DNA of 10,396 bases, from positions 1 to 10,396 of the forward strand of contig DASYSA010000385.1 of the NCBI GenBank assembly GCA_036003885.1, read 5' to 3'. Source of the DNA: DASYSA01 sp036003885. GTDB taxonomy: Bacteria > Acidobacteriota > Blastocatellia > UBA7656. Both the position numbers and the translations under genes were made by a program. A model generated the notes under the pieces. That model ran no database searches, had not been told where the DNA came from, and worked only from the letters and a program-made list of their open reading frames with translations. Shown here one piece after another: positions 6,562-10,396 of the stretch (position 1 is the stretch's first letter; each line of letters begins with the position of its first letter).

Positions 6562-6829
6562 GCTAGCCCACGAGATGGCAGCGCAGGCTGGCGCACAATG
6601 GAGGATAATCGAATGCCGGCTGGCACGGGATCTAGTCCGTGATAGATTGGAGCGACGTGAGACTCTCAAGGAGGGTCTCTCCGATGCGACCTGGGAGACT
6701 TACCTTCGCCAGCGCTCAGAGTTTGAGGCGTTCGAGGATCACGACGCCCCGCGGTTGGAGCTGGAAACGAACCGCGACCTTGCAATTGTCGCGCACCAGG
6801 TCACCGATTGGTTAAGACGAGACTGCTGA
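6548..6829 (+). pseudogene. C-terminal remnant of an AAA-type ATP-binding kinase (Rv2004c-like)
   Basis: The frame reads RELAHEMAAQAGAQWRIIEC, then LARDLVRDRLERRE, then GLSDATWETYLRQRSEFEAF, and ends DWLRRDC. This is the tail of the P-loop kinase domain of the 500-residue 'bifunctional aminoglycoside phosphotransferase/ATP-binding' family (pattern RxLAxxxGAxFxxxEC, RLxxR, SDAxWExYxRQxxxFEP). Everything before it is missing: the APH-like domain, Walker A (GxxGxGKS) and Walker B. The first ATG is at 6575, but homology clearly starts earlier, at about 6560. No ribosome binding site precedes 6575. I therefore read it as an N-terminally truncated leftover rather than a real 84-residue gene. It lies directly downstream of the esterase/PRTase operon. 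Confidence 0.6.
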
Positions 6830-6872
6830 CCGAAGCCGTTTCAATAGCTAAGGGTTGACTGAAGCTTTCGTT

Positions 6873-6897
6873 GGGGGTCACCCGTCGTGACCAGCCC
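6873..6897. repeat. Hairpin in the convergent junction
   Basis: GGTCAC (6876-6881) pairs with GTGACC (6887-6892) around a five-base loop. After a two-base bulge, three further G-C pairs extend the stem. It is the first of three stem-loops between the convergent kinase remnant and the large minus-strand gene. Confidence 0.5.
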
Positions 6898-6918
6898 CGG
6901 TCTCTCCGCTGGGCGACC

Positions 6919-6940
6919 CAAAAACCGTGAACGGTTTTTG
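6919..6940. terminator. Probable bidirectional terminator between convergent genes
   Basis: CAAAAACCG (6919-6927) pairs perfectly with CGGTTTTTG (6932-6940) around the tetraloop TGAA. The plus strand ends the stem with five T and the minus strand also presents five T, so it could stop transcription from both sides. The G-C core is only three pairs, so it may be weak. Its position between genes that converge (ends at 6829 and 7104) supports the call. Confidence 0.55.
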
Positions 6941-6966
6941 ATAAGCGACGCCAAAGTGAGGCGGTT

Positions 6967-6998
6967 GGAGAGCCGTACCTCGAAGGGCACGGCTCTCC
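6967..6998. repeat. Long perfect inverted repeat in the convergent junction
   Basis: GGAGAGCCGT (6967-6976) pairs with ACGGCTCTCC (6989-6998). Inside it, CCT (6978-6980) can pair with AGG (6984-6986). No T-run follows on either strand, so it is not a classic intrinsic terminator. It may stabilise the 3' end of the minus-strand mRNA or assist the nearby terminator. Confidence 0.55.
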
Positions 6999-7103
6999 CA
7001 TTGACTCAGGGCGTGAAATGCTGCACCCGCGACAGAATGTCCCGACTGACGACGGTGCTTGTTCCTTCCCCTGTTTGAAGCGCGTAGCCCGGCACGGACC
7101 AGG

Positions 7104-9227
7104 CTATCCCGGCACAACCTCCGGAGGGCACACGCACTTCTCGATCGCGATGGCCTTTATCTGCTCAACGTAGTAGATGAAGTTCCTGCCATCGCGAATA
7201 TGGGCGGTCGCCGACAGCTTGAGTGCGAACGCGCAGGTTGTCGTCAGGCCCACCAGCAGCGGAGATCCCGATACCGTCTGGTTGATGGTGGCCGGAGCTC
7301 CTGAAGTGGAACTGCCGCCCCCGCCCGGCAGAGAGTGTACAGCAGGCAGAACACCGTGGGTGTATGTCAGGGCCCAGGAGTTCAGCCGGCCGTTCTCCTG
7401 AAAAACGTGGGCATTGAAGTCCAGCGGTGGAACAGAGGCAAAGGGGATGACGCCGCAGTCGTTGAGCACTGCGGGAATCTGCAAATCCACCACCGGCGGC
7501 TTGTTGTCCAGGGTGATCACCAGGTCGCATCGATCGACTCGCACCGCAGGCGGCACGCTCGTACGCGGAGGTTGTGTCATCGGTGGGAGCGTGGTAGGAG
7601 GCGTCACCGTCCCGTCCCTGTAGTCAACAGATGCCGAAGTCAACAAGACCCCGTTCTGATCGAACACTTCCAGACGCAGGATGTATGTGTTGGCATCCGC
7701 CTCAGCGAGCCAGCTATACCACGTCCCAATCCAATCGGGGTTGTACCAGTAATAGCCGGCGAAGTTGCGAACCTCGAAAAGTGCGGGCACTCCGTTGACC
7801 ACCTGAGGTCCCAGAGTGTGACTCTCGCTAAAGAACGAGAGCTTATTAACTCGGGTATCGCTGAGCGGGGTGGTTATCGGGGTGAAGTCTGATGTGCCCT
7901 GGCGAGCGTATGACAACCGATAATAGCGTGCCGGCGAGCCGTCGGTCAGGTCGTCGCCGAACTGAGCATACACAAGCAAACTCCCGCCGTAGGCCACATT
8001 GGTGTAAGGTGCGACCTCATACAGCCCATTGGCCTGATTGATTTGATAAACCTCGTCGTCGCCGATCCGGGTAAAGAACACCGGCGATCCCGGCTGCGAA
8101 CCGTGACAATCGCCGCTGCCACAGTGAACGTCTTCATTATCAAGGTACAAATCGATGTGAGCGTTCGTGACATTCCACCGCGTGCTGCTGTACGGATCCA
8201 TGTAGATGACCGTCTCGACGCCGTCGATGACCTGGGTGACTCTGATGATGATGTCCGGCCGCGGGTCGAATCTCAGCCGCCCCTGCCGGAAATGAAATAC
8301 CGGCCAGTTGAAGCAGCAGCGAAAGAACCCATTACAATCCGTGGTGGTCCTGCACACTCTCTTCTTGCTGTAGAAGCATCTCGGTCGGATAACCCAGGGT
8401 GCCACGATCGAGGTAAGCGTCAGGTCCTCGAGCTTTGACGCCAGCGATGAAGTGGCAGTGAGTTGCTGGGCCGGCTTGGCGCGTGCGCCGGCAGAGTCGG
8501 ACAGGGTCGCCGAACCGGCGATCTCAGCGAAGGCTTTGCTCTCCCTGGGCGGCAGCGGCTGGGGGTTCAACGCCACCTCCTCGCCCGGCCGGATTCCGGC
8601 CCTTTCCACCGGACCCGGGCCAGGTATGGGGAATGGTATCGATGTGCGCTCCTTGATCAAGTCGGGGATTCGGATTACCGGACGGTCCAGAAACAGATCC
8701 TTCGCTAGAGTGAGATAGGGATCCCAGCAGGCCTCGCGGTCCACGTCGAAGATCTCGACCTTCACAAACGGCACTGGACAGATCTCGGTTTGTCCCGCGG
8801 TGGTGTGAACCTTGCGCACGTGGCCGCTGACGCAGATGCGTCTTGGGCGCCAGGACCACCACAGATCGCGGGGGAGGAATATCTGTGGTCTTACTCGGAA
8901 CGCTTTTCCTTCGCGGACCCACTCGTTTGCCGAGATGTGCTGGCTATGCGCCGACGACCTGCGAACGGTTGCCGGGTCGTCGTCCGGGCCGATGACCAGT
9001 TCGACATTGTCGGGCGCGGCGAGCTTGACCGGGACGCTGAATGTGCCCTTCGCGTCGAGGTTGGCTTCGCCCAACACTCGACCACCCTGGTCGAAAACAT
9101 AAGCTCGAAGCGTCAAATCGGCGGGTTGTGTGTCGGCCGCCTCGAGCTTGACGGCGCCTTCGATTCGAAGGTCGGCGTCGGGCGGGTTTTCAGCGGTCTT
9201 TTGTTTAACGTCTTCATTACTTGGCAT
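7104..9227 (-). CDS. Large beta-rich, cysteine-containing protein of unknown function
   Basis: The 707-residue protein has no signal peptide or membrane helix. Residues 20-115 form a beta domain (RIEGAVKLEA; LRAYVFDQGGRVLGEANLD; GTFSVPVKL) like carboxypeptidase-regulatory or transthyretin-like folds. A second such unit spans 131-165 (ICVSGHVRKV, PFVKVEIFDVD). A third, at 283-350, has the TTDCNGFFRCCF hallmark resembling the T-D-x-x-G-x-F turn, followed by a strand and PDIIIRVTQVIDGVETV. Between them is a proline-rich linker containing GEEVALNPQPLPP (215-227), a motif I have seen in unnamed bacterial proteins. Cysteines cluster at 284-305 and 369-374. Residues 400-540 are beta-rich and tryptophan/tyrosine-rich (GYYWYNPDWIGTWYSW). 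A Pro/Thr linker (541-560) precedes a final domain of about 145 residues ending KCVCPPEVVPG. Length, linkers and modules suggest a structural or binding protein. A strong ribosome binding site fixes the start; a longer open frame to 9515 is not used. Function unknown. Confidence 0.82.
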   Translation of the reverse strand: MPSNEDVKQKTAENPPDADLRIEGAVKLEAADTQPADLTLRAYVFDQGGRVLGEANLDAKGTFSVPVKLAAPDNVELVIGPDDDPATVRRSSAHSQHISANEWVREGKAFRVRPQIFLPRDLWWSWRPRRICVSGHVRKVHTTAGQTEICPVPFVKVEIFDVDREACWDPYLTLAKDLFLDRPVIRIPDLIKERTSIPFPIPGPGPVERAGIRPGEEVALNPQPLPPRESKAFAEIAGSATLSDSAGARAKPAQQLTATSSLASKLEDLTLTSIVAPWVIRPRCFYSKKRVCRTTTDCNGFFRCCFNWPVFHFRQGRLRFDPRPDIIIRVTQVIDGVETVIYMDPYSSTRWNVTNAHIDLYLDNEDVHCGSGDCHGSQPGSPVFFTRIGDDEVYQINQANGLYEVAPYTNVAYGGSLLVYAQFGDDLTDGSPARYYRLSYARQGTSDFTPITTPLSDTRVNKLSFFSESHTLGPQVVNGVPALFEVRNFAGYYWYNPDWIGTWYSWLAEADANTYILRLEVFDQNGVLLTSASVDYRDGTVTPPTTLPPMTQPPRTSVPPAVRVDRCDLVITLDNKPPVVDLQIPAVLNDCGVIPFASVPPLDFNAHVFQENGRLNSWALTYTHGVLPAVHSLPGGGGSSTSGAPATINQTVSGSPLLVGLTTTCAFALKLSATAHIRDGRNFIYYVEQIKAIAIEKCVCPPEVVPG

Positions 9228-9233
9228 ATCGTT

Positions 9234-9240
9234 CCTCCTT
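9234..9240 (-). promoter_or_regulatory. Strong ribosome binding site deciding the start of the large gene
   Basis: The minus strand reads AAGGAGG six bases before the ATG at 9227. It overlaps the TAA (9241-9239) of the degenerate upstream frame. It shows that the in-frame extension to 9515 is not translated. Confidence 0.85.
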
Positions 9241-9511
9241 AAGTATCGAGACAATTCCACTGGCCTGCCGTCCTTGACGACAGGCGATTGAGTTGTTGAA
9301 TGCGGGTCTCGATGGCGTCCACGCGCTCGGTGAGCGCGCCACCGAAACGAAGCTGAAGGGCTGCTCAGTGACTTAGTGCGATTGCGGTGAGAAGGTTCGA
9401 TAGGCGTCCAAACGGGCGACCCTGAGGGTGCCGTCGCAGGGAATCGCTTCGTTCCTACAGTCTCCTTTCCAGTCGACTCACAGCAACGCCCGAATACTCC
9501 CTGCCAGTAAT
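9239..9511 (-). pseudogene. Degenerate small reading frame upstream of the large gene
   Basis: One minus-strand frame reads protein-like across 90 codons but is broken by TAG (9457-9455) and TGA (9367-9365) before ending at TAA (9241-9239). The pieces are REYSGVAVSRLERRL; then RPFGRLSNLLTAIALSH; then LQLRFGGALTERVDAIETRI followed by QQLNRLSSRTAG. The last piece looks like a short coiled coil. The first resembles the tail of REP-associated (Y1-type) transposases or DnaA-like helices (YSxVxxxxxRxERRL). No start with a ribosome binding site is visible. A different frame (9477-9373) is also open for 34 codons. It may be a decayed gene or chance; I lean weakly to decay. If intact in relatives, its stop would couple to the next gene. 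Confidence 0.28.
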
Positions 9512-9602
9512 TCATGACGCAATCGGGTCGGGTTTCGATTCTCTATCTTTCATCGCATATCGATTTCGCGACGTGTCACCACACGCTCACGCTGGATGGG
9601 GA

Positions 9603-9629
9603 TTGATGATTCAACAACTTTGTTACAAT
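9603..9629 (+). promoter_or_regulatory. Candidate promoter of the iron permease-like gene
   Basis: TTGATG (9603-9608) and TACAAT (9624-9629) are separated by 15 bases, shorter than ideal, about 57 bases before the start codon. The -10 fits well; the pairing is tentative. No Fur-box-like palindrome is evident nearby. Confidence 0.3.
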
Positions 9630-9685
9630 TGGCATGGCTTCTTCGATGGAGCAAGAAGCATGACCAACTGGAAAGAGAGGTGAAT

Positions 9686-10153
9686 ATGGCGCGCAAGAAA
9701 AGGTCGAGCATAGGTCTAATGCTCGAGCGGTTTTCACTCAAGGCTACGAAGGCCACCGGGACCTCCGCGGCGTTCGTCATCGCTCTGGCTGTACTGATCG
9801 TCTGGGGAATCTCGGGGCCGCTGTTCCACTTCTCCGACACGTGGCAACTGGTGATCAACACGGGCACGACCATTGTCACGTTCTTGATGGTGTTTCTGAT
9901 TCAACGAACGCAGAACAAGGATGCGCTGGCGATACATCTGAAGCTCAACGAGATCGTTGCCGCGCTCGAAGGCGCCAGTAATCGGTTAATAGACGTCGAG
10001 GACCTTACTGAAGGTGAGATAGAGTTACTCCATAAGCATTACATGAAGCTGGTTCTGATGGCCAAGCAAGACGCGAAACTAACTCAAACTCATTCGATCG
10101 AGGAAGCCGAACTTCGGCATAAGACCAAGCAGGGGAAACGCCGCGCAAAGTAG
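9686..10153 (+). CDS. Low-affinity iron permease-like membrane protein (Fet4-type, PF04120)
   Basis: The 155-residue protein has a basic N-terminus (MARKKR) and two membrane helices, about 27-46 and 53-72. The family signature lies across the second helix and the following loop: FHFSDTWQLVINTGTTIVTF (47-66), FLIQRTQNKDALAIHLKLNE (70-89). A cytoplasmic, charged, partly helical tail of about 65 residues (EDLTEGEIELLHKHY, 105-119) ends in lysines and arginines. Fungal Fet4 is a larger multi-helix transporter of Fe2+ and other divalent metals; bacterial members of this short type match one part of it, and their transport role is inferred. GAGGTG just upstream gives a good ribosome binding site at about four bases; an upstream in-frame ATG at 9596 lacks one and adds no family sequence. 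It stands alone on the plus strand, divergent from the large gene. Confidence 0.8.
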   Translation: MARKKRSSIGLMLERFSLKATKATGTSAAFVIALAVLIVWGISGPLFHFSDTWQLVINTGTTIVTFLMVFLIQRTQNKDALAIHLKLNEIVAALEGASNRLIDVEDLTEGEIELLHKHYMKLVLMAKQDAKLTQTHSIEEAELRHKTKQGKRRAK

Positions 10154-10344
10154 CCGGCAAGCCGCTTTTCGCCGGGTCGCCACCGACGATTCACGGGCAC
10201 CTTGAAGTATCGTTTGAAAACGCCTTGACCTAATGCTTTCGGCATACACAATGCCAGTGCAGGAAGCATCTACAACAAAGTGTTTTCTGAATCGGGCTCG
10301 GATCGTTTCGCGTCATATATCAATGGGAGTAAGGAGCGTTTCTG
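10154..10344. other. Gap downstream of the permease-like gene
   Basis: It contains a CCGGC/GCCGG inverted repeat just after the permease stop without a T-run, a small GGCAT/ATGCC hairpin (10242-10256) and a possible weak promoter, TTGACC (10225-10230) with CACAAT (10247-10252). No coding sequence is recognisable. Confidence 0.35.
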
Positions 10345-10396
10345 ATGCTCTCCACTGGCGTCGATGTCGACGGTTCAGTAGACTGCCCTTTCAAAC
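10345..10396 (+). CDS. Start of an unidentified gene, cut by the window edge
   Basis: An ATG at 10345 is preceded by AAGGAG (10331-10336) at eight bases, and the frame stays open for the remaining 17 codons (MLSTGVDVDGSVDCPFK). There is too little to name a family. The strong ribosome binding site is the main support. Confidence 0.45.
   Translation, partial: MLSTGVDVDGSVDCPFK

Noticed and set aside
9228..9515. N-terminal extension of the large minus-strand gene by 96 residues
   Set aside because: The AAGGAGG at 9234-9240 sits right before ATG 9227, the extension is basic and low in protein character, and its ATG lacks a ribosome binding site.
1..10396. CRISPR array, insertion sequence or prophage
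   Set aside because: No regularly spaced direct repeats, no complete transposase with terminal inverted repeats and no phage structural or integrase genes were seen.

Overview
The window is a stretch of bacterial chromosome: a tRNA gene, clear Shine-Dalgarno sequences, a rho-independent terminator and short intergenic gaps. By eye the base composition is moderate, around half G+C or slightly above. The family content (an erythromycin-esterase / phosphoribosyltransferase / hydrolase cassette with a DUF5335 protein, a YjdF-type membrane protein, a Fet4-like permease and a large beta-rich protein carrying an ALNPQPLPP motif) suggests an environmental, probably soil or sediment, bacterium. Acidobacteriota is my best guess, but no gene here fixes the phylum.

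Layout. Positions 1-720 hold a small exported protein gene (251-592, +) with a candidate promoter and a strong terminator. A tRNA-Leu(UAA) lies at 928-1014. Two separate membrane-protein genes follow on the minus strand: a YdjM-like metal-dependent hydrolase (1138-1737) and a YjdF/DUF2238-like protein (1950-2675). Just upstream of the latter, also on the minus strand, is a remnant of the N-terminus of a MgtA/CtpF-type P-type cation ATPase (2735-2971), truncated at both ends.

The central block, 3208-6376 (+), is a compact operon: alpha/beta (dienelactone-type) hydrolase, phosphoribosyltransferase (overlapping by one base), erythromycin-esterase-family protein and DUF5335 protein. A small unknown ORF (6415-6561) and the truncated C-terminal end of an AAA-type ATP-binding kinase (about 6548-6829) follow. 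In Mycobacterium tuberculosis the same domains occur fused (PRTase with esterase in Rv2030c; PRTase with dienelactone hydrolase in Rv0571c). There the kinase family (Rv2004c) and a P-type ATPase (CtpF, Rv1997) also belong to the DosR hypoxia/dormancy regulon. Finding separate or decayed versions of all of these within 4.1 kb suggests an eroded dormancy/stress island. This is the most interesting feature of the window.

The right third holds a convergent hairpin-rich junction (6830-7103), then a 707-residue protein of unknown function on the minus strand (7104-9227). A degenerate reading frame lies upstream of it (9239-9511). A small low-affinity iron permease-like gene (9686-10153, +) follows, and the window ends in the first codons of another gene (10345 onward).
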